Below are positions 15,166 through 22,389 of a stretch of DNA of 34,919 nucleotides, one piece after another (the first letter of the stretch is position 1; each line of letters begins with the position of its first letter). The stretch is taken from positions 1 to 34,919 of the forward strand of contig CAZXRQ010000014.1 of assembly GCA_964642795.1 (NCBI GenBank), read 5' to 3'. A program made the position numbers and the translations under genes. The notes under the pieces are model-generated. The model did not search any database and was not told the DNA's origin. It was given only the letters and a program-made list of their open reading frames with translations. This stretch comes from JAVVVD01 sp964642795 (GTDB taxonomy: Bacteria > Bacillota > Clostridia > Christensenellales > CAG-138).

Positions 15166-16275
15166 GTGGCGAACCCGGTAACGGTGATAAACCGGCCGCT
15201 TTTTGGCCGCATAACGGTCCCTCCCTCCAAGAGCCTTACCCACAGGGCGCTGATACTTTCCGCGCTTTCGGGCGGCAGCGTCACTCACCCTGCCCGCTGC
15301 GACGATAAGGACGCCACGCGGCGCTGCCTTGAAGCTATGACGCGGGGTGATACGATGGATGCGGGCGGCTCCGCTACAACGCTAAGGCTGCTGATACCGC
15401 TTTCGCTGCTGTACGGCGGAGGGCGCTTTATTGCGGACGCCACGCTTATCAACCGCCCGCTGGATGTATATGAACGGCTTGGCATACGCATAGCCCGGCA
15501 CGGCAATCAAATTGCGGCGTCGGGAAAGCTGACCGGCGGCGAATACCTTATCGACGGCGGCGTAAGCTCACAGTTCATATCCGGGCTGCTGATAGCCCTG
15601 CCGCTTGTCAGCGGCGACAGCCGCATAATCGTAAGCAAACCCGTCAGCGCGCCGTATATTCAGCTTACGCTGGACGTTATGCGCGCCTTCGGAGTGGAAG
15701 CTTGCGTGCAGGACGGCGCATACGTCATCCCGGGCGGCCAGCGGTACCGGCCCTGCGCCTACAGCGTGGAGGGGGATTGGTCGTACGCGGCCAACTTCAT
15801 AGCGGCTAACGCACTGGGCGGGAATGTGGAGCTTGCGGGCCTCAGCCAAGAAAGCGCGCAGGGCGACCGCGCCATAACCGGGCTTATCGGGCGGGAGGCC
15901 GCGGATGTAGCCGGCACGCCGGATCTTCTGCCTATACTCATGGCCGCAGCCTGCGCAAAGCACTGCGATACGGTGCTGTACAACACCGGGCGGCTCAAGT
16001 ACAAGGAGAGCGACCGTCCGCAGATTACCGCCGCGCAGCTTGCGCGCTTAGGCGCGGAGATCACGGTCGCGGAAAACAGCGTTACGGTACACGGTCACGG
16101 TGGACTTTACGGGGGAAGCGTAGAAAGCAGCGATCACCGTGTGATAATGGCGCTGGCGATTGCCGCCGCCGTATGCGATTCTCCCGTTACGATATGCGGC
16201 GGTGAAAGCACGGCCAAGAGCGCGCCGCAGTTCTTTTCGGATATAGGCTTGTTAGGAGGGCTTGCACTGGCATGA
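15166..16275 (+). CDS. aroA: 3-phosphoshikimate 1-carboxyvinyltransferase (EPSP synthase), compact form
   Basis: AroA joins phosphoenolpyruvate to shikimate-3-phosphate. The family landmarks are present: PPSKSLTHRALIL at the N-terminus, 'DAGGSATTLRLL' in place of the usual GNAGT segment, SSQFISGLLIALPL, GDWSYAANF, the catalytic Asp in GTPDLLPILMA, and the YKESDR lysine/glutamate pair. At 369 residues it is about 55 short of the usual 425. Much of the shortfall lies between the first lobe and the 'DAGGSATT' block, where about 25 residues seem to be missing. All catalytic residues look intact, so I expect an active enzyme. The start is GTG at 15166 with only a weak site. The stop overlaps the aroC start. 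Confidence 0.92.
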   Translation: MANPVTVINRPLFGRITVPPSKSLTHRALILSALSGGSVTHPARCDDKDATRRCLEAMTRGDTMDAGGSATTLRLLIPLSLLYGGGRFIADATLINRPLDVYERLGIRIARHGNQIAASGKLTGGEYLIDGGVSSQFISGLLIALPLVSGDSRIIVSKPVSAPYIQLTLDVMRAFGVEACVQDGAYVIPGGQRYRPCAYSVEGDWSYAANFIAANALGGNVELAGLSQESAQGDRAITGLIGREAADVAGTPDLLPILMAAACAKHCDTVLYNTGRLKYKESDRPQITAAQLARLGAEITVAENSVTVHGHGGLYGGSVESSDHRVIMALAIAAAVCDSPVTICGGESTAKSAPQFFSDIGLLGGLALA

Positions 16276-17357
16276 GCATGTATACGCAACGGGCCGGCGC
16301 GCTCACGCTTACGCTGTTTGGCGGTACGCACGAGCGCGAGCTGGGATGCACTATCACGGGCTTGCCCGCGGGCGGGCGTGTGGATGCGGACGCGCTCTGC
16401 TCATATATGAGCCGCCGTTCGCCGCGCACGGGCGCGCTTGCCAGTACGCCCCGCGCTGAGGACGACGGCTTTACGATCACCTCCGGGTTTGCGGGCGGCG
16501 CGCTTACGGGCGAACCGCTGCGCTGCGTTATCCCCAATAAGGACGTTAAGCCGCATACCAGACCAAGGCTGACCTTCCGCCCGTCCCATGCGGACTATTC
16601 ATCATATGCAAAATACGGCGCCGCCGCGCCGGACATATTCTCCGGCAGGATGACCGCGCCCATGGTGTTTGCAGGCGGCATAGCCAAGCAGCTGCTGAGC
16701 GCGCGCGGCGTGGAGACCGCCGTACACATCGCATGTATTGGCAGCGTGGCCGATGCGCCGTTTGATCCGCTGGAGCCTCGGCCGCAGTTCGCTTTACTGG
16801 ACCCGTATTTCCCATTAAACAACAGATCGGCGCTTGCCGCCATGGAGCGGGAGCTTTTGTGCGCGCGGGAGGAGGGGGACAGCGTGGGCGGCGCGGCGGA
16901 ATGCGCCGCGGCAGGACTGTCCGCCGGACTGGGGGAGCCGCTGTTTGGCTCGCTCAAGTGCGCGCTTTCTGCCGCGCTGTTCGCCATACCCGGCGTGTGC
17001 GCGGTGGAGTTTGGCGCGGGGGAGGCCATATCGCATATGCGCGGCTCCGCCGCCAACGACCCGTTTTCATTAAGCGGGAATACTGTGCGCACCTTAACAA
17101 ACAATTCCGGCGGCATAAACGGCGGTATATCAAACGGTATGCCGCTGATAGTGCGCGCCGCGTTTCGCCCCGTGCCCACGATAGCGCGATCGCAGCGCAC
17201 GGTGGATATGGAACGCATGACAGAAACGGAATACGCATTCTCCGGCCGCAACGATGTGTGCATACTGCCGCGCGGCGCGGTGGCGGTGGAGGCGGCGGTA
17301 TGCTTTGTGCTGCTGGGGCTCATATTGCAAATGGAGGTGCAGGATGAAGGGCGATAA
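16272..17357 (+). CDS. aroC: Chorismate synthase, divergent clostridial type
   Basis: AroC eliminates phosphate from EPSP to give chorismate, using reduced FMN. The 361-residue product aligns along its length with the family, but key blocks vary. FGESHG is FGGTHE (His kept), the RRRPGQ loop reads RRSPRTG, RPSHADYSSYAKYG keeps the second active His, and GGGRSSARET is replaced by DIFSGRMTAP. I recall the FSGR-TAP variant from other clostridial AroC proteins. 'NNSGGINGGISNGMPL' near the C-terminus is the conserved FMN block. The ATG at 16272 overlaps the aroA stop by four bases. The 3' end overlaps the next start by 14 nt. Confidence 0.92.
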   Translation: MSMYTQRAGALTLTLFGGTHERELGCTITGLPAGGRVDADALCSYMSRRSPRTGALASTPRAEDDGFTITSGFAGGALTGEPLRCVIPNKDVKPHTRPRLTFRPSHADYSSYAKYGAAAPDIFSGRMTAPMVFAGGIAKQLLSARGVETAVHIACIGSVADAPFDPLEPRPQFALLDPYFPLNNRSALAAMERELLCAREEGDSVGGAAECAAAGLSAGLGEPLFGSLKCALSAALFAIPGVCAVEFGAGEAISHMRGSAANDPFSLSGNTVRTLTNNSGGINGGISNGMPLIVRAAFRPVPTIARSQRTVDMERMTETEYAFSGRNDVCILPRGAVAVEAAVCFVLLGLILQMEVQDEGR

Positions 17358-18093
17358 GCTGGATATGGAGGCGCTGCGTCTTGCTTTGGACGAAACAGAC
17401 CGGATGCTCGTAGCGGGACTGGAGCGGCGCATGGAGCTGGTGCGAGAGATAGCAGCCTATAAACGTACGCACGGACTTCCCGTATGCGACGCTGCGCGCG
17501 AGGAGGATATGCGTGCAGCGCGTGCAGCATGGGTGCAGGACGGTAGAAACGCCGGCTGCGTCGATGCGCTGACGGAAAGCCTGCTGTCATACTCAAAAAA
17601 CGAGCAGCGCAGGCTGTATAACGTGTACCTCATAGGTATGCCGGGCGCGGGCAAAAGCTATTTTGCGCGGCGCATAGCCGAAAACAGCCCGCTTGCGCTT
17701 ATGGATACCGACGATATGGCAGTAGCCATGGGCGGCATGAGCATAGCGGAGATATTTGAGCTGCGCGGGGAGGCGGGCTTCAGGACACTGGAGCGCGGCG
17801 TGCTTATGGAATGTGCCCGCAGGGGCGGCTGCATAGTAGCTACCGGCGGCGGCATAGTGAGCGCTGAAAACGTAGAGCTTATGCGCACGAGCGGCCGCGT
17901 GGCGTTCCTTGACCGCTGCCTTGACGCGCTGCTGGAGCAGGACCATACCGGCCGGCCGCTTATAGGCAGCGGGGAGGACGTAGTGCGGCTGTACGAGCAG
18001 CGGCACGCCGCGTATGCGGCGGCGGCGGATATCACGCTGGACCCCGATGCGCCGGGGGCGCTGCAGACACTGTTGGCCTGCTGCGCGGAATAA
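17344..18093 (+). CDS. aroQ-aroK: Chorismate mutase - shikimate kinase fusion
   Basis: This 249-residue protein joins two pathway enzymes. Residues 1-90 are an AroQ-type chorismate mutase: LALDETDRMLVAGLERRMELV, then IAAYKRTHGLPVCDAAREEDM, the helical pattern that binds chorismate and makes prephenate. From about residue 97 a shikimate kinase follows: Walker A GMPGAGKS, the shikimate-binding DTDD, FELRGEAGFRTLE, VATGGGIV and the RPLI lid. The kinase acts two steps before chorismate and the mutase one step after, so the fused activities are not consecutive. The ATG at 17344 has GGAGGTG upstream and lies inside the end of aroC. Last gene of the aro cluster; shikimate dehydrogenase, dehydroquinase and DAHP synthase are not in the window. 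Confidence 0.92.
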   Translation: MKGDKLDMEALRLALDETDRMLVAGLERRMELVREIAAYKRTHGLPVCDAAREEDMRAARAAWVQDGRNAGCVDALTESLLSYSKNEQRRLYNVYLIGMPGAGKSYFARRIAENSPLALMDTDDMAVAMGGMSIAEIFELRGEAGFRTLERGVLMECARRGGCIVATGGGIVSAENVELMRTSGRVAFLDRCLDALLEQDHTGRPLIGSGEDVVRLYEQRHAAYAAAADITLDPDAPGALQTLLACCAE

Positions 18094-18276
18094 TTACGAA
18101 CCGGTCTATTTGTGCAGCTGCCGCTCATGGGGCAGCCCGGGCAGACCGCCCGCGGGGACGCCTGTAAACCGGAGCGCGACATCAGCGAGCAGATCTTCAA
18201 TGCAATATACGTTCACGCCGGCGGCACGGATATATGACCGGCTGACATATCAAATTCATTTTTGGGCACGGACAGG
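18094..18276 (+). other. Intergenic region after the aro cluster with a coding-like 47-codon tail
   Basis: Directly after the TAA of the fusion gene the same frame stays open for 47 codons to a TGA at 18235-18237, with high third-position GC in the middle. No ribosome-binding site precedes the possible GTG or ATG starts. A branched hairpin (arms 18102-18107/18143-18148 around 18117-18122/18131-18136) overlaps it, without a T-run. It may be a decayed C-terminal extension, a small gene, or chance. Confidence 0.3.
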
Positions 18277-18304
18277 TTGACATATCCGTTTTATTGACTA
18301 TAAT
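18277..18304 (+). promoter_or_regulatory. Strong promoter of the zur-znu operon
   Basis: Perfect TTGACA (18277-18282) and perfect TATAAT (18299-18304) are 16 bp apart. The start site should be near 18311, inside the inverted repeat described next. Confidence 0.85.
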
Positions 18305-18307
18305 AGG

Positions 18308-18328
18308 ATTTGCGACTAAATCGCAAAT
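18308..18328. promoter_or_regulatory. Inverted repeat operator, probably for Zur
   Basis: ATTTGCGA and TCGCAAAT form a perfect 8-bp dyad with a 5-nt spacer, immediately downstream of the -10 box and over the transcription start. The position would block initiation. The first gene encodes a Fur-family regulator and the next encode zinc transport, so autoregulation by zinc-bound Zur is the simplest reading. The sequence is not the Bacillus consensus. Confidence 0.65.
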
Positions 18329-18350
18329 GCATAAGGTGGGAGGCGGCAGC

Positions 18351-18758
18351 GTGAAGCAATATAAAACGCAGCAGCGAGAGGCGCTGCTGTCATTTTTTAT
18401 GAATAACCCCGAGCGTAAGCTATCGCCGGACGATATACTCTGCGAGCTGCCGGCTGAGCTTAAAATAAGCCGCAGCGCCGTATACCGCAACCTCGACCGC
18501 ATGGCGTCCGACGGCCTGCTGGAAAGATCCGCCGCAGCGGAGGGACGAAAAACGCTTTACCAGTATGCCGGGCGGGAACGCGACTGCGGCCGCGTACATC
18601 TGCGCTGCGAGAGGTGCGGCAGTGTATTCCATATGGAACGCGAGGCCGACGAGCAAAAGCTGGACGTGCTGCTCAAGCAAAACGGGCTGCAGCTGGACGG
18701 CCGCGCCACCGTAATACTCGGCGTTTGCCGGGGCTGCCGCTATTCAGGCGAAGAATAA
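18351..18758 (+). CDS. zur: Fur-family metal-dependent repressor, probably Zur
   Basis: A 135-residue Fur-family regulator. The N-terminal winged helix contains 'LKISRSAVYRNLDRMASDGLL', the usual YRNLxxL recognition element. The C-terminal dimerisation domain begins with VHLRCERCG and ends with VCRGCRY, the two CxxC pairs of the structural zinc site; 'FHMEREADEQKL' lies between. The GTG at 18351 follows GGGAGG at 6-7 nt. Upstream frames overlap the operator and are rejected. Operon context (znuA, znuC and znuB directly downstream) points to zinc sensing rather than iron or peroxide. The spacing to znuA is 55 nt. Confidence 0.88.
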   Translation: MKQYKTQQREALLSFFMNNPERKLSPDDILCELPAELKISRSAVYRNLDRMASDGLLERSAAAEGRKTLYQYAGRERDCGRVHLRCERCGSVFHMEREADEQKLDVLLKQNGLQLDGRATVILGVCRGCRYSGEE

Positions 18759-18813
18759 GGCGCTGAGGCCTGTGCCCGCTCAATACTACCGACTTTTGGG
18801 AGGTCTTATCATA

Positions 18814-19779
18814 ATGAAGAAGCTATTCGTCGTATTTGTATGTGCTGTAATTGCAATAGGACTTACCGGGGGCTGCTCCGGTGCTGCCGACGGCGCGCAG
18901 GACGACGGCAAGCTTAGCATCGTATGCGCCATATTTCCGGAGTACGACTGGACAAAACAAATACTTGGCGCTGCCGACAGCGCCGAGCTTATGCTGCTTT
19001 CCAGCGGCGTGGATCTGCACAGCTACCAGCCCACCGCCGAAGACATAATTAAAATATCCACCTGCGACCTGTTCATATATGTGGGCGGCGAGTCCGACGA
19101 GTGGGTACGGGACGCGCTTAGCGAGGCGTCAAACGAGAACATGGTCGTAATCAGCCTGATGGATATACTGGATGACGCCGTGGCCGAGGAGGAGCTGGTC
19201 GAGGGTATGGAAACCAATGAGGAAGCCGCGGAGGACGGGGTCGAGTACGACGAGCACGTCTGGCTCTCGCTGAAGAATGCAAAGACCGTATGCGCATATA
19301 TAGCCGCACAGCTTTCCGATATGGATGCGGCCAACGCTGACGCATATGCACAAAACGCAGAAGCGTACATAGCCAAGCTGGACGCACTGGATGCGGAGTA
19401 TCAGGCCGCGGTAAACAGCGCGGCGGGGGATACGCTGCTTTTCGCCGACCGCTTCCCGTTCAGGTATCTTGCAGCCGATTACGGCCTTAACTATTACGCC
19501 GCGTTTGCGGGCTGCTCGGCAGAAACGGAGGCGAGCTTTGAGACCATAGCGTTTTTAGCCGATAAGGTGGACGAGCTGGGCCTTACCAGCGTAATCGTAA
19601 TAGAGGGAGCAGGGCACAGGATAGCTGAGACCATCATAGAAAACACCGCGTCCGGCGATCAGACCGTGCTTACGCTGGACTCCATGCAGTCCACCACGCT
19701 TGAGGACGCGGAGGCCGGCACAACGTATCTGTCCATAATGCAAAGCAATCTTGAGGTGCTGAAGCAGGCGCTCAACTGA
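18814..19779 (+). CDS. znuA: Zinc ABC transporter substrate-binding lipoprotein
   Basis: A 321-residue cluster A-I metal-binding lipoprotein. The signal peptide ends in a lipobox, GLTGGC, with Cys21 as the lipidated residue. Probable metal ligands are His69 (VDLHSYQPT) and His148 (DEHVWLS). The loop before His148 is acidic (many Glu/Asp around 124-147) rather than His-rich. Where the third ligand His is common (FHxAFxYF) this protein has FADRFPFRY, with Asp212; I recall this DRFPFRY variant from other clostridial zinc-type binding proteins. The start is the ATG at 18814 with GGGAGG upstream. Manganese cannot be ruled out by sequence alone, but linkage to a Zur-like repressor favours zinc. Confidence 0.88.
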   Translation: MKKLFVVFVCAVIAIGLTGGCSGAADGAQDDGKLSIVCAIFPEYDWTKQILGAADSAELMLLSSGVDLHSYQPTAEDIIKISTCDLFIYVGGESDEWVRDALSEASNENMVVISLMDILDDAVAEEELVEGMETNEEAAEDGVEYDEHVWLSLKNAKTVCAYIAAQLSDMDAANADAYAQNAEAYIAKLDALDAEYQAAVNSAAGDTLLFADRFPFRYLAADYGLNYYAAFAGCSAETEASFETIAFLADKVDELGLTSVIVIEGAGHRIAETIIENTASGDQTVLTLDSMQSTTLEDAEAGTTYLSIMQSNLEVLKQALN

Positions 19780-19796
19780 TCGGAGGAATTATACGC

Positions 19797-20513
19797 ATGG
19801 CATTGTTGACCTGCCGGGATCTCACACTCGGCTATGAGGGCACAAAGGTTGTAGAGGGGCTCAGCTTTACGGTGGAGCACGGCGACTATTTGTGCATAGT
19901 CGGGGAGAACGGCTCCGGAAAAAGCACGCTTATGAAGACTATACTCCGGCTGAAGGCGCCGCTTTCCGGCTCCATACTTACCGGCGACGGCCTTAAGCAG
20001 AACGAGATAGGCTACCTCCCTCAGCAGACAGCCGTGCAGCGGGATTTTCCCGCGTCGGTGCGCGAGATAGTGCTTTCCGGCTGCCTTAACCGCTGCGGTC
20101 TGCGCCCGTACTATTCCAAGGAGGAAAAGCGGCTGGCCGCGGCCAATATGGAAAAGCTGGGCATAATCGGGCTTGCTTCAGCCTGCTACCGGGAGCTTTC
20201 CGGCGGGCAGCAGCAGCGCGTGCTTTTAGCCCGCGCGCTGTGCGCAACGCGCAAGCTGCTGCTGCTGGACGAGCCGGTGGCCGGGCTGGATCCCAAGGTC
20301 ACCGCGGATATGTACGGCCTTATAGAGCGGCTCAACCGCGATGATGGCATAACGGTCATCATGATATCCCACGACGTGGCCGCCGTGCGCTACGCCCGGC
20401 ATATACTGCACATTGGGCATAAGCCGCTGTTTTTCGGTACTACCGCCGATTACCTGAAAAGCCCCGTGGGGCAGGCCTATGTTCCCGCAATGGAGGGTAT
20501 TGGTGATGCTTGA
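19797..20513 (+). CDS. znuC: Zinc ABC transporter ATP-binding protein
   Basis: A 238-residue ATPase that powers metal import through ZnuB. It carries Walker A GENGSGKST (about residues 37-45), the Q-loop in GYLPQQTA, the signature LSGGQQQRVLLARAL, Walker B LLLLDEP with the D-loop AGLDP, and the switch histidine in ISHD. The ATG at 19797 has CGGAGGA upstream, 17 nt after the znuA stop. Its 3' end overlaps the znuB start by 8 nt, which suggests coupled translation. Confidence 0.95.
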   Translation: MALLTCRDLTLGYEGTKVVEGLSFTVEHGDYLCIVGENGSGKSTLMKTILRLKAPLSGSILTGDGLKQNEIGYLPQQTAVQRDFPASVREIVLSGCLNRCGLRPYYSKEEKRLAAANMEKLGIIGLASACYRELSGGQQQRVLLARALCATRKLLLLDEPVAGLDPKVTADMYGLIERLNRDDGITVIMISHDVAAVRYARHILHIGHKPLFFGTTADYLKSPVGQAYVPAMEGIGDA

Positions 20514-21351
20514 AACGCTTGCGCTGTACTTTGAATATCCGTTTGTGCGCTATGCGCTGACAGTCGGCGTGCTGATAGCGTTTTGCTCGTCGCTTTTGGG
20601 CGTGACGCTGGTGCTGAAGCGCTTTTCCTTCATAGGCGACGGACTTTCGCATGTGGCCTTCGGCGCTATGGCGGCCGCCACGGTACTCAACCTTTCCAAC
20701 AACATGCTGCTGATACTGCCAGTTACCGTGCTGTGCGCGATACTTCTGCTTCGCGCCGGGCAAAACGCAAGGATAAAGGGCGACGCGGCTGTGGCGATGA
20801 TATCTGTGGGTGCGCTTGCCCTGGGCTATCTCATTATGAACGTGTTTTCCACCTCCTCCAATCTGACGGGCGACGTCTGCACCACGCTTTTCGGCTCTAC
20901 GTCGATACTTACGCTCACGCCTGCGGAGGTGTGGATATGCGCCGTCATGTCCGTGGTGGTGATAGCGGTGTTTCTGCTGTTTTATAACAAGATATTCTCC
21001 GTTACCTTCGACGAGGATTTCGCGCAGGCGACCGGCACACGCGCAAACGCCTACAATTTGCTTATTGCGGTGGTGATAGCGTTTGTGATAGTGCTTGCGA
21101 TGAATCTGGTGGGGTCATTGCTGATATCCGCGCTGGTGATATTTCCGGCGCTTTCCGCTATGCGCGTGTTCAAGAGCTTCCGCGCGGTCATAATATGCTC
21201 AGCGGTATTCTCGGTGGTATGCACCGCGCTGGGTATGCTTATAGCCATACTCGCGGGAACGCCCGTAGGCTCCACGATAGTGGCGGTGGATATAGCCGGC
21301 TTCGGGCTGTTTTGGCTGGCCGGCGGCATTACCAAAGGAGTTGCAAAATGA
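20506..21351 (+). CDS. znuB: Zinc ABC transporter permease
   Basis: A 281-residue integral membrane permease of the ABC-3 family, with about eight or nine membrane segments. Family features include FCSSLLGVTLVLKRFSFIGDGLSH near the N-terminus, including the SFIGDGLSH block that contacts the ATPase, and 'SLLISALVIFPALSAM' toward the C-terminus. The start is the ATG at 20506 with GGAGGG upstream, inside the end of znuC; an earlier in-frame ATG at 20479 would deepen the overlap. The stop overlaps the ATG of the next lipoprotein gene. Confidence 0.95.
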   Translation: MLETLALYFEYPFVRYALTVGVLIAFCSSLLGVTLVLKRFSFIGDGLSHVAFGAMAAATVLNLSNNMLLILPVTVLCAILLLRAGQNARIKGDAAVAMISVGALALGYLIMNVFSTSSNLTGDVCTTLFGSTSILTLTPAEVWICAVMSVVVIAVFLLFYNKIFSVTFDEDFAQATGTRANAYNLLIAVVIAFVIVLAMNLVGSLLISALVIFPALSAMRVFKSFRAVIICSAVFSVVCTALGMLIAILAGTPVGSTIVAVDIAGFGLFWLAGGITKGVAK

Positions 21352-21863
21352 AGAACAGGCTGCTTCCCATACTGCTTATGTGTGCGCTGTGCTTGAGCGG
21401 CTGCGCGCTGAACCAGACCGCCGAGACGGCGGTGACGCCCGTGACCGTACAGAATCCCGCGCCCGGGCAGACCCAAACGCCAGAGGCGTCCGGCAGCGCC
21501 GGCTACGCTGTGGACGTGCCGGGCATAGTGGACCTTACGGCGCTTTCCAGTACCATGGTGTACGCGGAGGTGTTCAATATGGTGTGCGCACCGGAGGATT
21601 ACATAGGCCGAACGGTCAAAATGGCGGGCCAGTTCGCCGCAAGCGAGGATGCCGATACCGGTATGATCCGCTTCTCCTGCATGATCGCGGACGCTACCGC
21701 CTGCTGCCGGCAGGGGCTGGAATTCATGCTGGCAAGCGACGCCGTATATCCGGACGACTACCCTGCCCCCGGCACGGAAATAACCGTTACCGGCGTTTTC
21801 GAAACCTACGAGGAGGGCGGGTATACCTACTGCCGGCTTGCGGACGCCGAGATGGTGATATAG
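21348..21863 (+). CDS. Zinc-operon lipoprotein with OB-like domain and CC motif
   Basis: A 171-residue lipoprotein: the signal peptide ends LSGC (lipobox), followed by a Thr/Pro/Gln-rich linker to about residue 55. The C-terminal domain has 'DYIGRTVKMAGQF', then a CMIADATACC motif and 'PAPGTEITVTGVFETYEEGG', a pattern like beta-barrel OB folds. I recall similar proteins beside clostridial zinc transport genes but know no experimental function. The conserved cysteines suggest metal binding, for instance holding zinc outside the membrane for ZnuA. The ATG overlaps the znuB stop (ATGA), with AAAGGAG upstream, so it is firmly in the operon. Confidence 0.8.
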   Translation: MKNRLLPILLMCALCLSGCALNQTAETAVTPVTVQNPAPGQTQTPEASGSAGYAVDVPGIVDLTALSSTMVYAEVFNMVCAPEDYIGRTVKMAGQFAASEDADTGMIRFSCMIADATACCRQGLEFMLASDAVYPDDYPAPGTEITVTGVFETYEEGGYTYCRLADAEMVI

Positions 21864-21866
21864 CGC

Positions 21867-22298
21867 ATGGAAAACTTCTGCAATGCGGCCATCCGCCGCG
21901 ACACCACGGACTCCTGCGGCGCGGTGGTATACCGGCGCGATGCTGGCGGCGTTTCAGTGCTGCTGATACGCAGCCGCCACGGCTGGTCCTTCCCCAAGGG
22001 GCATATAGAGCCGGGCGAGACCGAGTATGAGACCGCCCTGCGCGAGGTGCGGGAGGAAACCGGCGTCACCGCGCGCATTATGGGCGACTTCCGGCGGGAA
22101 GCGCCGTCGTGTTTGGCGGGCGACGACCGCAGGGTGATATTCTTCCTTGCCGAATATGTCGGCGGCGCGGTGCAGGCAAACCTCAGCGAAACGCAGGCGG
22201 CGGTCTGGGCAAGCGTCCAGGACGCGCCGTGTATGGTAGGCTATCCGCCGGATAACGCCGTGCTCATGGATGCGCTGGAGGTAATAGCGGGTAATTGA
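21867..22298 (+). CDS. Nudix hydrolase
   Basis: A 143-residue Nudix-family hydrolase that cleaves nucleoside diphosphates linked to another group. The Nudix box is complete: GHIEPGETEYETALREVREE followed by TGV, with the Glu residues that bind magnesium. 'RHGWSFPKGHIEPG' with the early SCGAVVY segment looks like the Ap4A-hydrolase/MutT-like branch, but substrate cannot be named. The ATG at 21867 lies 3 nt after the lipoprotein stop, so it rides on the zinc operon transcript and is the last gene before a terminator. Confidence 0.9.
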   Translation: MENFCNAAIRRDTTDSCGAVVYRRDAGGVSVLLIRSRHGWSFPKGHIEPGETEYETALREVREETGVTARIMGDFRREAPSCLAGDDRRVIFFLAEYVGGAVQANLSETQAAVWASVQDAPCMVGYPPDNAVLMDALEVIAGN

Positions 22299-22310
22299 TA
22301 TGCTAAAGCG

Positions 22311-22350
22311 GGCGGTGAGCTTACGTTCACCGCCTCAGCTTTGTGCTTTT
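22311..22350 (+). terminator. Terminator at the end of the zur-znu-Nudix operon
   Basis: A stem with arms 22311-22318 and 22327-22334 lies 12 nt after the Nudix stop and is followed by a T-rich, interrupted tract reaching TTTTT near 22346-22350. It also sits downstream of the convergent YgjP-like gene. Confidence 0.55.
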
Positions 22351-22389
22351 TGCTTTATACGCGCCGCTTTTTGAAACTGGCAGGCGGCG

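Noticed and set aside
18308..18328. Classical PerR or iron Fur box
   Set aside because: The half-sites (ATTTGCGA) lack the TTATAAT and GATAATGAT-type patterns, and the operon content is zinc transport.
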